From Psychroserpens jangbogonensis (GTDB lineage: Bacteria > Bacteroidota > Bacteroidia > Flavobacteriales > Flavobacteriaceae): 64,000 bases of DNA. The position numbers and the translations under genes were made by a program. Each line of letters starts with the position of its first letter. The first letter of the stretch is position 1. Positions 25,249-34,723 of this stretch are shown piece by piece. The DNA lies in contig NZ_JSWG01000006.1 of the NCBI RefSeq assembly GCF_000797465.1, forward strand, positions 62,001-126,000, in the 5' to 3' direction. The notes beneath the pieces are model-generated. The model searched no databases. It was given only the letters and a program-made list of their open reading frames with translations, and was not told where the DNA came from.

Positions 25249-25279
25249 AAAAAGACCACATATATTGTGGTCTTTTTTT
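25249..25279. terminator. Bidirectional terminator
   Basis: AAAAAGACCACA pairs with TGTGGTCTTTTT over a five-base loop. It sits between the protease gene and gldG on the other strand; its T tract overlaps the gldG stop codon at 25278-25280. Confidence 0.9.
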
Positions 25280-26954
25280 ATAACGTATACTTTCTTTTAC
25301 GGAGATAACTAAAAACAAATCCAAATAGTGCTAAAAGAACTAAAGGCAAGGCAATATTAACTATTTGCCATTTGGTTTTTTCTTTCTCTATTTTTTGCGG
25401 ATCTAAAAACTGAAGCGCAACGTCTTTAGTTCTTATGTCTATTAATCCGTCATCATTCAATAAATAATTCACTGCATTTTCAAGAAACTCTGAATTACCA
25501 AATCTTCGACCAGTCATACGATCAAACCCTAATTCTTGTGGCTTATTTTTAATAACGTCATTTTTAATAACATCACCATCAGCAATCACAATCATTTTTG
25601 TAGAGATACTATTGGTTTTGTCATCATTTAACTGAAACGGTTTCACTCTGTTTTTATAGACAGATGTAAATTCGCCTTCCAATAAAACGGCTAAAGATTG
25701 ATGAGGGTTTAAATACGATTTTGGATCTGGTTCACTAGTGACGATTTCTAAATCAACTTCGCTAGGAACACCAACAAGTTTTGTGAGTTTTGAACTTCTT
25801 AATAGAATGGTCTTTTCTACTGAATTTTTCAAGGTATCAATCTGACTAGCGAAATCAAAACGTACAGGATTGATATTAGTTGTAATTGGATGATTAGGAT
25901 TATTAGCGGCCAAAGGAGAATATGGCCATTGTACTGGTTGAAACTGAGCATTGCTACCTTCACCTATGGCTAACGTAATTGGAGCAGAGTAGAGGTCGTT
26001 AACCATAACAGGATTTACTCGAACACCATACTTAAAGAAAAAATCGCTAAGATTAAGATCTTTCATAATGGCAACAGCTTTTCCAGAATTATTATACAAG
26101 CTATCCTTATCCATTATAATAGCCTCGGTGAGCCAAAGACTTTTTCCTCCTTGCATCGTATATTGATCGAGGACATATTTTTCTTCTTCAGAAAAAGGTT
26201 CCATTGGTTTAGCCGAAATAATCAAGTCGAAACCTTTCAGGTCGTTTAATGTCTTTTGCGGATTACTAGCTACACTATCTAAAGTAAAAGGTGCCAATAA
26301 ATAATGTGCTCCAAGTTTTTGAAGAAAATCTGCAACATATGCATCACCAAGTTGCTCATTACCGCGTAAAATTGCTATCTTTTTTCCTTTCGGATTAACT
26401 AGCTTTTTAAATGCTTCAGCAAATACATATTCTAAATTTTGAATGGAACCATTGACAAGCTCCTGATCTGAAGCACCCATTTTATTTTTAATTAACGGAA
26501 CAATAACCGTTTGTCCATTATAGCTAGCCAGAGCCCAAGGAATCACGACTTCTTGTGACGTTTTGCCACTTTCTTGAATCGTAATTTGAAAAGGTTGCAT
26601 ACCGCGTTGTGCTAGTTGCTGAATGTTTTGATCTCGTGTATCTTCCTTTTCTAAAGGGTTAATAAAATTGAACTTTAAATTACTATTTGAAACAGAAAAC
26701 TCTTCTAGAATCTGTTGTGTTTCATTTCGTAGTCGTCTAAATTCTGAAGGAAAATCTCCTTCTAAAAACACATCAACAATTATTGGTGCATCGATAGTTT
26801 CAATCGTTTGTTTTGCTGCATCAGAAAGTGTATAACGTTTGTCTTTTGTTAAGTCAAAGCGGCTATATACTTGACTAGAAATCAAATTAACCACAATGAT
26901 TACTAACAATGTAACAACTACAACTATGATATGTTTCTTATTCTTTATCATCAA
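25278..26954 (-). CDS. gldG: Gliding motility ABC transporter-associated protein GldG
   Basis: The 558-residue protein has an N-terminal membrane span (HIIVVVVTLLVIIVVNLISS), a large extracytoplasmic ABC-type-uptake domain (VDVFLEGDFPSEFRRLRNETQQILEEF) and a C-terminal span before KRKYTL. This matches GldG, which with GldF (permease) and GldA (ATPase, not in this window) forms an ABC transporter tied to gliding in Flavobacteriia. Its start overlaps the preceding small gene by 17 bp (or 14 if the second Met is used). gldF lies one gene upstream, so an extra gene interrupts the usual gldFG pair. Confidence 0.93.
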   Translation of the reverse strand: MMIKNKKHIIVVVVTLLVIIVVNLISSQVYSRFDLTKDKRYTLSDAAKQTIETIDAPIIVDVFLEGDFPSEFRRLRNETQQILEEFSVSNSNLKFNFINPLEKEDTRDQNIQQLAQRGMQPFQITIQESGKTSQEVVIPWALASYNGQTVIVPLIKNKMGASDQELVNGSIQNLEYVFAEAFKKLVNPKGKKIAILRGNEQLGDAYVADFLQKLGAHYLLAPFTLDSVASNPQKTLNDLKGFDLIISAKPMEPFSEEEKYVLDQYTMQGGKSLWLTEAIIMDKDSLYNNSGKAVAIMKDLNLSDFFFKYGVRVNPVMVNDLYSAPITLAIGEGSNAQFQPVQWPYSPLAANNPNHPITTNINPVRFDFASQIDTLKNSVEKTILLRSSKLTKLVGVPSEVDLEIVTSEPDPKSYLNPHQSLAVLLEGEFTSVYKNRVKPFQLNDDKTNSISTKMIVIADGDVIKNDVIKNKPQELGFDRMTGRRFGNSEFLENAVNYLLNDDGLIDIRTKDVALQFLDPQKIEKEKTKWQIVNIALPLVLLALFGFVFSYLRKRKYTL

Positions 26955-27432
26955 ATTCTATAAGGTCTTTAAAAGGGTTTATAGTTACAACTTTATCATT
27001 TTTAAAAACGATTTCAATGCATTCTTTTTCTGTATTGAAGGCACCAGGTTCAATACCTAAGCCATAATTCCATTTGTTGTTGTTATGGTCTTTTTTTGTA
27101 TCATCCCAAGACAACCATTCATAGGTTCCTAAAAGTGTAATCACTTCTGTTTTAGTTTTTCTAATCAACACTTTGGAAGTCAACATATCATCTGAAATCT
27201 CATAACGCAAGGCAGGTTTTTCTGTCCATAATTCTGATGAGAAATACTTCTGATGATGGTAATTACTAAAAATATTAATCATAGGATATAGCGCATAAAA
27301 ATAGATAAAAGGTGTCATCGCTAAACTTACTAAAACTGTCAACCATTTACGTTTATCTATTGTTTTTACAAATAGAAAAACAAGTGCAAATACAACGCAC
27401 ATTAAAATCACCAATGGAACCGTAATTATCAT
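26938..27432 (-). CDS. Membrane-anchored hypothetical protein between gldF and gldG, BamE-like C-terminal part
   Basis: The 164-residue protein has two N-terminal hydrophobic spans (VPLVILMCVVFALVFLFV and WLTVLVSLAMTPFIYFYALY). A soluble part follows with SKVLIRKTKTEVITLLGTYEW and WNYGLGIEPG, a pattern like the BamE/SmpA fold (K-T-x-x-E-V-x-x-L-L-G, then W-x-Y). It overlaps gldF by 4 bp (ATGA) and gldG by 17 bp, so it is translationally coupled to both. I know no gliding role for it. The BamE likeness is from pattern only. Confidence 0.75.
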   Translation of the reverse strand: MIITVPLVILMCVVFALVFLFVKTIDKRKWLTVLVSLAMTPFIYFYALYPMINIFSNYHHQKYFSSELWTEKPALRYEISDDMLTSKVLIRKTKTEVITLLGTYEWLSWDDTKKDHNNNKWNYGLGIEPGAFNTEKECIEIVFKNDKVVTINPFKDLIEFDDKE

Positions 27433-28157
27433 TGATTGACGCTTTTAATATTCAATGTTGTTCCTGTTATAAATAAAGCTGTTATGCTTAAAAAGTAAAT
27501 GATATCTCTGGTATCTAAAACACCTCGGCTCATACTTTTAAAGTGTGATTCCATTCCTAAATTTTCAATATAAAAAGCATCTCCAAATAGGTTATAGTTT
27601 GATAAGCCTTCAAATCCGAAATAGAAAAAGAAGCAAATAAATACAGCTATAATAAATGACACAATTTGATTATCTGAAAGGCTAGAAGCAAATACACCTA
27701 TTGCAGTATAAGCAGCAACTAAAAACAACAATCCAAAATACGAACCCATAACACTTCCTAAATCAAGATTTCCTTCAGGATTTCCTAATTTAGAGATTGT
27801 ATATACATATAATAAGGTAGGTACTAATGCAATAATGATAAGTACTAAAGCACCAAGGTATTTACCAAGAACAATATTTAAATGACTAATGGGTTTTGTG
27901 AGTAATAATTCTAAAGTACCTTGTTTTTTTTCATCAGCAAAACTTCTCATAGTTACTGCTGGCACCAAGAAAACAAGAATCCAAGGTGTTAATAAAAAGA
28001 AGCTTGACAAATCTGCAAAGCCATTATCGAGAATATTAAATTCGCCTTTAAATAACCAAAGGAATAAACCATTAAGCAATAAAAATACAGCAATCACCAA
28101 ATAACCTATTGGAGAAGCAAAAAATGTGTTGATTTCTTTTTTAAGAATGGCAATCAT
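27429..28157 (-). CDS. gldF: Gliding motility ABC transporter permease GldF
   Basis: The 242-residue protein has six hydrophobic spans and the ABC-2 permease signature (VPAVTMRSFADEKKQGTLEL, LLTKPISHLNIVLGKYLGAL). It begins MIAILKKEINTFFASPIGYL, typical of GldF. It would pair with the ATPase GldA. The start codon abuts the stop of the upstream 75-residue membrane protein (TAAATG), and the stop overlaps the next gene by 4 bp, so the run is tightly coupled. Confidence 0.93.
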   Translation of the reverse strand: MIAILKKEINTFFASPIGYLVIAVFLLLNGLFLWLFKGEFNILDNGFADLSSFFLLTPWILVFLVPAVTMRSFADEKKQGTLELLLTKPISHLNIVLGKYLGALVLIIIALVPTLLYVYTISKLGNPEGNLDLGSVMGSYFGLLFLVAAYTAIGVFASSLSDNQIVSFIIAVFICFFFYFGFEGLSNYNLFGDAFYIENLGMESHFKSMSRGVLDTRDIIYFLSITALFITGTTLNIKSVNQ

Positions 28158-28385
28158 TTAATTTTCGTTTAGGTGTTTTAAAGTTTGTCTGAATTTAATG
28201 ATTTTAATAGCGTAAAAGATAGTAAATGTTAAGCTATATACTGAAGCAAAAAGACTAACGGTTTGAGGTGTAGGTTTTTTACTTCCAAGTCTATTAAAGA
28301 GAACTGAAACGATCAATAACACCACAAAAACAATAAACGGAGTAATTGTCTTCTTCCACGTCTTTTTTAGTTCGTCTTCAGTCAT
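28158..28385 (-). CDS. Small membrane protein upstream of gldF
   Basis: The 75-residue protein has a charged start (MTEDELKKTWKKT) and two hydrophobic segments (ITPFIVFVVLLIVSVLF and TVSLFASVYSLTFTIFYAI). Its stop codon directly abuts the gldF ATG and the upstream gene is 7 bp away, so it sits inside an operon. No family is recognised. Confidence 0.7.
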   Translation of the reverse strand: MTEDELKKTWKKTITPFIVFVVLLIVSVLFNRLGSKKPTPQTVSLFASVYSLTFTIFYAIKIIKFRQTLKHLNEN

Positions 28386-28392
28386 TCGCTAT

Positions 28393-28689
28393 TTATTTTA
28401 AAGTGACCACTTTATCCACACTCCAAGCTTCAGGTTTAGCATTAAACAAAGGTTTTGTCTTTGCCCAAACTCCTTTAAACAATTCGGAATGTCTATAATT
28501 TTCTAAATCAGCTTCAGAGGCCCAATAACTATACGTAAAAAAGGTGTTTGTATTGTCTTTATCACGATAGAGTTCTAAAAATTGGCAGCCTTCAAAAGCT
28601 CTTATTTTATCTTTGACTACTTCAAAATCAGAAAGAAACTCTTCAATTTTTAAGGGGTCAAAACCCATTTTTACAATTCGTACAAACAT
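28393..28689 (-). CDS. Antibiotic biosynthesis monooxygenase (ABM)-fold protein
   Basis: The 98-residue protein is one ferredoxin-like ABM domain (MFVRIVKMGFDPLKIEEFL; FEGCQFLELYRDKDNTNTFFTYSYW; FKGVWAKTKPLFNAKPEAW). Such proteins act as small quinol monooxygenases, haem-degrading enzymes or unknown oxidoreductases. It is 3 bp after the SAM hydrolase gene and 7 bp before the small membrane protein. The substrate is unknown. Confidence 0.85.
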   Translation of the reverse strand: MFVRIVKMGFDPLKIEEFLSDFEVVKDKIRAFEGCQFLELYRDKDNTNTFFTYSYWASEADLENYRHSELFKGVWAKTKPLFNAKPEAWSVDKVVTLK

Positions 28690-28692
28690 ATA

Positions 28693-29565
28693 TTATCGTT
28701 CTAAAACTTCTTTTCCTTTAGGTGTTACAGGAGTTGCAACAATGTTTATAGTCACTGTATCTCTAAGTTTTAAGCCCATTAAACTAGTTGCGCTTCCAAC
28801 GGTGTTACAATCACTTTTATACACTGCAATTTCTAAATAACCAGAAGAATTAAAAACCACTAAACCTTTACCAGCATCGTAGCGTTTTTCTTCAGGAATG
28901 TCAAAATTTATAGCATCACTGTATTTATCATATATCTTTTTAAACTTATAATTACGTGCCGAAATTTCGTAATTACGTGTTTTCTGAATCGATTCAAAAA
29001 AGCCTCTTTTTATATTCGTAACAACATTTCCATAGTTATCAATATAAATCACACTACCAATGATTTGATTTTTTTCGTCGTTCACAAACGGAATCAAATT
29101 CTTAATTGGTTTAATTGTATCAATCACTTTACCAATCACTTCTAAAGTTCCACCTCGAGCGATATGGCAAGCTACATTAACAAATACATCAAGTACAGGA
29201 AAACTAGTAGCTACACGATCATGAATATTAATTTCCACAATTTTCTGTGGCGCAATATCACTACATATCATACTCATAATACCATTATTGGCACAAATAA
29301 AGTAGTGATCATCCAATTGTACTGCAATATGTTTGTTCTCTGGATTGAGTTCAGAATCAATCCCAATCATATGAATAGTTCCTTTTGGGAAACTACTGTA
29401 TGCATTCTGAATGATATAAGCCGCTTCAGGAACATTGAAAGGTGCAACCGAATGAGAGATATCAACAATTCGCACCTCTGACAATTCACTATAAATAGCA
29501 CCTTTTATAGCACCAGCAAAGTGGTCTTTTTCGCCAAAATCGGTTGTTAATGTGATGATTGCCAT
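28693..29565 (-). CDS. SAM hydrolase (DUF62, SAM hydroxide adenosyltransferase family)
   Basis: The 290-residue protein shows the family's N-terminal motif ITLTTDFGEKDHFAGAIKGAI, the VDISHSVAPFNV segment, and IYIDNYGNVVTNI with RKYD-type ends in the C-terminal barrel. Characterised relatives cleave S-adenosylmethionine to adenosine and methionine; fluorinases and chlorinases are a related branch. It heads the operon SAM hydrolase, ABM protein, small membrane protein, gldF, BamE-like, gldG. This order next to phoH is common in Flavobacteriaceae. Confidence 0.9.
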   Translation of the reverse strand: MAIITLTTDFGEKDHFAGAIKGAIYSELSEVRIVDISHSVAPFNVPEAAYIIQNAYSSFPKGTIHMIGIDSELNPENKHIAVQLDDHYFICANNGIMSMICSDIAPQKIVEINIHDRVATSFPVLDVFVNVACHIARGGTLEVIGKVIDTIKPIKNLIPFVNDEKNQIIGSVIYIDNYGNVVTNIKRGFFESIQKTRNYEISARNYKFKKIYDKYSDAINFDIPEEKRYDAGKGLVVFNSSGYLEIAVYKSDCNTVGSATSLMGLKLRDTVTINIVATPVTPKGKEVLER

Positions 29566-29682
29566 AAATGAATTGCAAAAAATATTTAATAGATATTAAC
29601 TCCTTTTTAATGTTAAACAAAACTGTTAAAAACTAATCAAAATTTTAATCTTCGGAAAACCCAATGAGTTAAATAGTTTAAT

Positions 29683-29690
29683 TATTTTTG
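29683..29690 (+). promoter_or_regulatory. -7 promoter box (TATTTTTG) of phoH
   Basis: The box is an exact TAnnTTTG match and the best promoter candidate in the 210-bp divergent gap 29566-29775. The expected start near 29695 gives a leader of about 80 nt. Confidence 0.5.
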
Positions 29691-29775
29691 ATAGAGGTGT
29701 AATTAAATGAGCTTCATTTTCTCTCATCACAAAACTAATAAAAGAAAACAGATTAATTTATAAATCGAATAGCTT

Positions 29776-30729
29776 TTGAACGAACTTATTTTAGAACTAG
29801 AAGAAATTACTCCCAAAGAATTTTTCGGAGCTCAAAATGCCAATATCAAATTACTTAAAGAATACTTTCCAAAACTGAAAATTGTAGCCAGAGGGAATAA
29901 AATAAAAGCCTATGGTGATGCAGATTTACTTGAAGAGTTTGACCGTCGTATGAATATGCTCATGGAGCATTTTGGTAAGTACAATAAAATTGATGAAAAT
30001 GTCATTGAACGTGTATTAACGAGCCAGAGTAGTGATGATTATAAAACGTCTGCTCATAGCGGAGAAGCTATAATTCATGGCGTTAATGGTAAAATCATAA
30101 AAGCACAAACAGTAAACCAACGAAAATTGGTTGAGAGCGTGAATAGAAATGATATGGTATTTGCAATCGGTCCAGCAGGAACAGGTAAAACCTATACAGG
30201 AGTTGCTTTGGCTGTTAGAGCTTTGAAAAATAAAGAAGTAAAACGAATTATATTAACGCGTCCTGCTGTTGAAGCTGGTGAGAATTTAGGATTTCTTCCA
30301 GGTGATTTAAAAGAAAAACTGGATCCATACATGCAACCTTTGTATGATGCGCTTCGCGATATGATTCCTGCAGAAAAATTAGCTAGTTTTATCGAAAATG
30401 GAACCATTCAAATTGCACCTTTGGCTTTTATGCGTGGACGAACTTTGGATAATGCATTTGTTATTTTAGATGAAGGTCAAAATACGACACATGCTCAAAT
30501 GAAGATGTTCTTAACACGAATGGGAAAAAGCGCGAAGTTTTTATTAACTGGAGATCCTGGTCAAGTAGATTTACCAAGACGATCAATTTCTGGATTAAAA
30601 GAAGCGTTGCTCGTTCTAAAAAATGTAGAAGGTATTGGGATGATTTATTTAGATGATAAAGATGTCATTCGTCACAAACTAGTGAAGAAAGTGATTGAAG
30701 CCTATAAGAGTATTGAAAATAGAGATTAA
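29776..30729 (+). CDS. PhoH-family ATPase
   Basis: The 317-residue protein begins with TTG; the first conserved family residues (LILELEEITPKEFFGAQN) follow at once and no ATG lies closer. It has an N-terminal KH-like part, Walker A (GPAGTGKTYTG, about 134-144) and Walker B (VILDEGQNTTHAQ). PhoH-like proteins are RNA-linked NTPases or helicases, with YbeZ acting near ribosome maturation in E. coli. A promoter lies about 85 bp upstream. purC follows 57 bp downstream. Confidence 0.92.
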   Translation: MNELILELEEITPKEFFGAQNANIKLLKEYFPKLKIVARGNKIKAYGDADLLEEFDRRMNMLMEHFGKYNKIDENVIERVLTSQSSDDYKTSAHSGEAIIHGVNGKIIKAQTVNQRKLVESVNRNDMVFAIGPAGTGKTYTGVALAVRALKNKEVKRIILTRPAVEAGENLGFLPGDLKEKLDPYMQPLYDALRDMIPAEKLASFIENGTIQIAPLAFMRGRTLDNAFVILDEGQNTTHAQMKMFLTRMGKSAKFLLTGDPGQVDLPRRSISGLKEALLVLKNVEGIGMIYLDDKDVIRHKLVKKVIEAYKSIENRD

Positions 30730-30786
30730 GCTAAATTAGTTATGTTACTGCACTGAGTATTGTCGAGGTGTTATTTAAAATTCAAA

Positions 30787-31740
30787 ATGTCAAACAAAAC
30801 CATAATAGAATCCAATTTCAATTTCCCTAACCAAAAAAGTGTTTATAAAGGGAAAGTAAGAGAAGTCTATAATATTAATGATAACGAGCTTGTTATGATT
30901 GCTACCGATAGATTATCTGCTTTTGATGTTGTAATGCCCAAGGGTATTCCATACAAAGGTCAAATTTTAAATCAAATAGCGACAAGTATGATGAAAGCTA
31001 CTGAAGATTTGGTACCAAATTGGTTAACAGCAACTCCAGATCCAAACGTGGCTGTCGGACATTTATGTGATACTTTTAAAGTAGAAATGGTCATTCGTGG
31101 ATATATATCAGGTCATGCAGCTCGTGAGTACAAAGCTGGACGACGTTTGTTATGTGGTGTTGAAATGCCTGAAGGCATGAAAGAAAACGATAAGTTTCCT
31201 GAACCAATCATTACACCTGCAACTAAAGCAGAAATGGGAGACCATGATGAAGATATTTCTAGAGAAGACATTTTGCAACGTGGAATAGTTTCCGAAGAAG
31301 ATTATATAGTTTTAGAAGATTTCACACGCAAATTATTTCAACGTGGAAGCGAAATAGCAGCTTCTAGAGGATTAATTTTGGTGGATACAAAGTATGAATT
31401 CGGAAAGACGAAAGATGGCAAAATTGTATTGATTGATGAAATTCATACGCCAGATTCCTCTCGTTATTTTTATGCTGAGGGTTATCAAGATCGTCAAGAT
31501 AAAAACGAAGCTCAAAAACAGTTGTCAAAAGAGTTTGTACGTCAGTGGTTAATTGCAAATAACTTCCAAGGTCTCGAAGGGCAAACAGTTCCTGAAATGA
31601 GCGATGACTATATTAAAACAGTTAGCGACCGTTATATTGAACTCTACGAGAATATTATGGGAGAAACTTTTGTAAAAGCCGATGTTTCAGATATTCAGAG
31701 TAGGATAGAAGCGAATGTTTTAGCGTATTTAAAAAACTAA
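30787..31740 (+). CDS. purC: Phosphoribosylaminoimidazole-succinocarboxamide synthase (SAICAR synthase)
   Basis: I chose ATG 30787 (317 residues); an in-frame TTG at 30760 adds nine unconserved residues. The protein has the YKGKVREVY opening, DRLSAFDVV, the substrate loop [13 protein letters not shown] and [10 protein letters not shown] near the C-terminal part. It joins aspartate to CAIR with ATP in purine synthesis. The length fits the longer eukaryote- and Bacteroidota-type enzyme. It follows phoH and its stop overlaps the convergent SnoaL-like gene by 4 bp. Confidence 0.95.
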   Translation: MSNKTIIESNFNFPNQKSVYKGKVREVYNINDNELVMIATDRLSAFDVVMPKGIPYKGQILNQIATSMMKATEDLVPNWLTATPDPNVAVGHLCDTFKVEMVIRGYISGHAAREYKAGRRLLCGVEMPEGMKENDKFPEPIITPATKAEMGDHDEDISREDILQRGIVSEEDYIVLEDFTRKLFQRGSEIAASRGLILVDTKYEFGKTKDGKIVLIDEIHTPDSSRYFYAEGYQDRQDKNEAQKQLSKEFVRQWLIANNFQGLEGQTVPEMSDDYIKTVSDRYIELYENIMGETFVKADVSDIQSRIEANVLAYLKN

Positions 31741-32114
31741 TACATCGTATTTGGATTAGCAGAGTTTTTAGGAATTTGCTGAATGGCATCCCAATGTTCA
31801 CAAATCTTTCCGTTGTTATCAAATCTAAAAAAGTCCATCGTTATATATTGGTCATTTCCTGGCCACGTTTGATGTGTATGTAATGCTACTAATTCTCCTT
31901 CAGCTATACATCGTACAAATTCAATAGATTTGTTTGGATACTCGGTTTGCATGCGTTCAAAATAGACCATAAAACCTTTTAAACCATCAGCAACATCAGG
32001 GTTGTGTTGGATGTATTCATTACCAACAAAATTATCAATTGCTTTTTTTGGATTGCCTAAATACGCCATTTCGTAAAAAGCAATAGCATTTTTTTTGTTC
32101 TGTTCTAAATTCAT
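31737..32114 (-). CDS. SnoaL/NTF2-like protein
   Basis: The 125-residue protein has the cone-shaped NTF2/SnoaL fold pattern: [33 protein letters not shown] and [30 protein letters not shown]. Members are polyketide cyclases, isomerases or uncharacterised ligand-binding proteins. It lies 4 bp behind the acyltransferase gene and is probably in its operon. The substrate is unknown. Confidence 0.87.
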   Translation of the reverse strand: MNLEQNKKNAIAFYEMAYLGNPKKAIDNFVGNEYIQHNPDVADGLKGFMVYFERMQTEYPNKSIEFVRCIAEGELVALHTHQTWPGNDQYITMDFFRFDNNGKICEHWDAIQQIPKNSANPNTMY

Positions 32115-32118
32115 AGTT

Positions 32119-33207
32119 TCAATTTTTAATTGCCCTAATTAGTTTTCTCACGCTATTATAAATAAATGCATTTGTTTTGATATAATGAAACGATATAAAA
32201 CACACAACGACCATAAATAGTATTGCTCCAAGAATGGCTTCTGTTGGATTTAATGATTTTGATAAAAAATAATTTAAGCCTATTCCTGTAAAACTTCCGA
32301 AGATGATTATAAAATGAATGACATAAATAGATAAGGTTTTTTGACCGATTTTACCAATTAGAGATCCCTTTAAAAAAGGTTCGGCAGCGTAGAATACGCC
32401 AAATAACAAGAGTACATTTCCGAAGCGCGTAAATAGGTAATTGTAATATGCTGAAGATTTGAATAGTTCTATATCTGTCCAATAATGGATTCTCATTAAA
32501 AACCAAGATGAATACTCAATAAGCAAGCTTCCGAAGACGAAAAACGAAATCACAGTAATTAATCTGAATCTATTTTTATGCACATGTGAAAAGAATATTG
32601 TAGCAAGAAAACCTCCAAAAGCAGTAAAGCCAAACCAAGGTAAAATGGTAAAAATAGATCCATTGTTTCTGGTCATATAATTCGCAAATATCTTTGGAAT
32701 ATGACTCAAGTCTAAGCTACGATATAAAGGCTCCGTTAAAAAGCACAAGCAACCCAAAATTAGTAGTAAAATAGACAGAAGCCTTACGTATTTTCTAAGA
32801 ATAACGTAACATGCAATAAGAATTATAAGAGATAATCCAATGCATTGTAGGACATCAATAACAAAAATATAATTGTTGAAATCACCATACAACCATCCAA
32901 AAATATCTATCCGTAATGCATAACCAATAACAATAAGTAATACACCTCTATATAATCCTTTTTTAATCCTAGGATAATCATCTCCTTTGTCTTTAGCTTT
33001 TAAGAGCAGATATAAAAAAACCAATCCAGATATCGTAAAAAAAGTAGGTGCAGTTATACCTCTAAAGTAAGACCATACTTGATATACAACATTAGCTTTG
33101 TCTCTATAAATTGGATTTAAAAGGGTATCAATAAAATGACCTTGAAGCATCATCAAAATAGCGAAGGCACGTACAGCATCAATGAAGAAAATTCGGTTGC
33201 TATTCAA
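32119..33207 (-). CDS. Membrane acyltransferase of the heparan-alpha-glucosaminide N-acetyltransferase-like (DUF1624) family
   Basis: The 362-residue protein has about ten hydrophobic segments. It opens with RIFFIDAVRAFAILMMLQGHFIDTLL, where the His-bearing first span matches the HGSNAT-like/acyltransferase family. FTISGLVFLYLLL and KTLSIYVIHFIIIFGSF also fit. Such proteins transfer acyl groups across the inner membrane to sugars or lipids. It forms a pair with the SnoaL-like gene 4 bp downstream. Acceptor and donor are unknown. Confidence 0.82.
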   Translation of the reverse strand: MNSNRIFFIDAVRAFAILMMLQGHFIDTLLNPIYRDKANVVYQVWSYFRGITAPTFFTISGLVFLYLLLKAKDKGDDYPRIKKGLYRGVLLIVIGYALRIDIFGWLYGDFNNYIFVIDVLQCIGLSLIILIACYVILRKYVRLLSILLLILGCLCFLTEPLYRSLDLSHIPKIFANYMTRNNGSIFTILPWFGFTAFGGFLATIFFSHVHKNRFRLITVISFFVFGSLLIEYSSWFLMRIHYWTDIELFKSSAYYNYLFTRFGNVLLLFGVFYAAEPFLKGSLIGKIGQKTLSIYVIHFIIIFGSFTGIGLNYFLSKSLNPTEAILGAILFMVVVCFISFHYIKTNAFIYNSVRKLIRAIKN

Positions 33208-33297
33208 AAAAAAAGTTTTAAAAAATAAAGATACTTTAAATTTTAAGGATTGCTAAAACTAAAATAATATCTTAGAGGAGTATTATCAAATCTATTC

Positions 33298-34668
33298 ATG
33301 GAACAACTCAATACGCTATCTGAAAGATTTTCTTCCCTTGCTTGGGGAATTCCATTATTAGTTTTGCTCATTGGAGGAGGTCTTTACCTAATAATTATTT
33401 CACGTTTTTTACCATTTCGATTTTTTGGTCACGCTATTCAAGTGTTAAGAGGGAAATATGACGATCCAAATGATCCAGGAGAGATTAGTCATTTTAAAGC
33501 TTTAACGACAGCATTGTCTTCTACTATTGGCATGGGAAATATTGCAGGTGTAGCGCTTGCCATTTCTGTAGGTGGTCCAGGAGCCATGTTTTGGATGTGG
33601 ATTAGTGCAATTGTTGGTATGAGTACCAAATTCTTTACGTCAACTTTAGCAATTATGTATAGAGGAAAAGACAGTAATGGTGATTTGCAAGGAGGACCAA
33701 TGTATTTTATAAGAGAAGGTTTAGGGAAAAACTGGAAATTTCTGGCTATAATGTTTTCTATTTTCGGAATGCTAGGTGCTTTACCTGTTGTAAATGTGAA
33801 TCAATTGAAGCAAGCTATAAATGATATTATTTTAATTCCGAATGGAGTAGACGTAAGTTTATCATCAGATTTGATGATTGCGGCAGTCTTAGTGATACTA
33901 ACTTCAGTTGTAATTCTTGGAGGATTGAAACGGATCAGCAATATCGCTTCGAAACTGGTCCCAACGATGGTTATTCTCTATTTTATTCTTGTGGTAATTA
34001 TTCTAGGACTTAACTATACAGAAGTTCCTAAATATTTGATGTTAATATTCACAGATGCTTTTGAAGCCAACTTCATAAAAGGAGATGCAGTATTTGGCGG
34101 ACTATTAGGTGCTCTCATATTATTGGGAATTAAACGAGGAGCATTTTCAAACGAAGCTGGTATAGGAACAGCACCAATGGCTCATGGTGCTGCAAAAACT
34201 GATGAACCAGTTCGAGAAGGTTTAGTAGCAATGCTGGGCCCAGTGATTGATACACTAATTGTTTGTACGCTTACAGCCTTAGCAATTTTAGTAACTGGTG
34301 TTTGGGAAACTACTTCAGGAAATGGTGTTACCTTAACCGCTTCTGCTTTTCAAAATGCAATGCCAGGATACGGACAATATTTGCTTATGATTTGTGTGTT
34401 CATCTTTAGTATTTCTTCATTGTTTTCCTATGCATATTACGGAACAAAATGTATGTCTTTTCTAATTGGTGCAGATAAAAAACATTACTATAATTACCTC
34501 TATATTTTGAGTATTATCCTAGCAGCTACCACATCGTTTAGTACAATGATTAATTTTATAGATGGCATATTCGCATTAATGGCTATTCCGACGATGTTGT
34601 CAACGATTATACTTGCTCCAAGAGTTGTAAAAGAAATAAAATCCTACAGAAAGCGGATTAATTCTTAA
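33298..34668 (+). CDS. Alanine/glycine:cation symporter (AGCS family)
   Basis: The 456-residue membrane protein shows the AGCS signatures: GEISHFKALTTALSSTIGMGNIAGVALAI (about 60-90), GGPMYFIREGLG and GIKRGAFSNEAGIGTAPMAHGAAKT (about 280-305). It imports alanine or glycine with Na+ or H+. Ten to eleven spans are visible, which matches the family. It stands before acs, with a 55-bp gap. Confidence 0.93.
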   Translation: MEQLNTLSERFSSLAWGIPLLVLLIGGGLYLIIISRFLPFRFFGHAIQVLRGKYDDPNDPGEISHFKALTTALSSTIGMGNIAGVALAISVGGPGAMFWMWISAIVGMSTKFFTSTLAIMYRGKDSNGDLQGGPMYFIREGLGKNWKFLAIMFSIFGMLGALPVVNVNQLKQAINDIILIPNGVDVSLSSDLMIAAVLVILTSVVILGGLKRISNIASKLVPTMVILYFILVVIILGLNYTEVPKYLMLIFTDAFEANFIKGDAVFGGLLGALILLGIKRGAFSNEAGIGTAPMAHGAAKTDEPVREGLVAMLGPVIDTLIVCTLTALAILVTGVWETTSGNGVTLTASAFQNAMPGYGQYLLMICVFIFSISSLFSYAYYGTKCMSFLIGADKKHYYNYLYILSIILAATTSFSTMINFIDGIFALMAIPTMLSTIILAPRVVKEIKSYRKRINS

Positions 34669-34723
34669 AATAAAAGCAATTTTTTTCTAATAATTATTAA
34701 ATTGAAGCTTAAATAAATTATTT

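Noticed and set aside
29716-29772. 18-codon frame in the phoH leader (ATG to TAA)
   Set aside because: Too short and with no supporting features; kept only as part of the leader.
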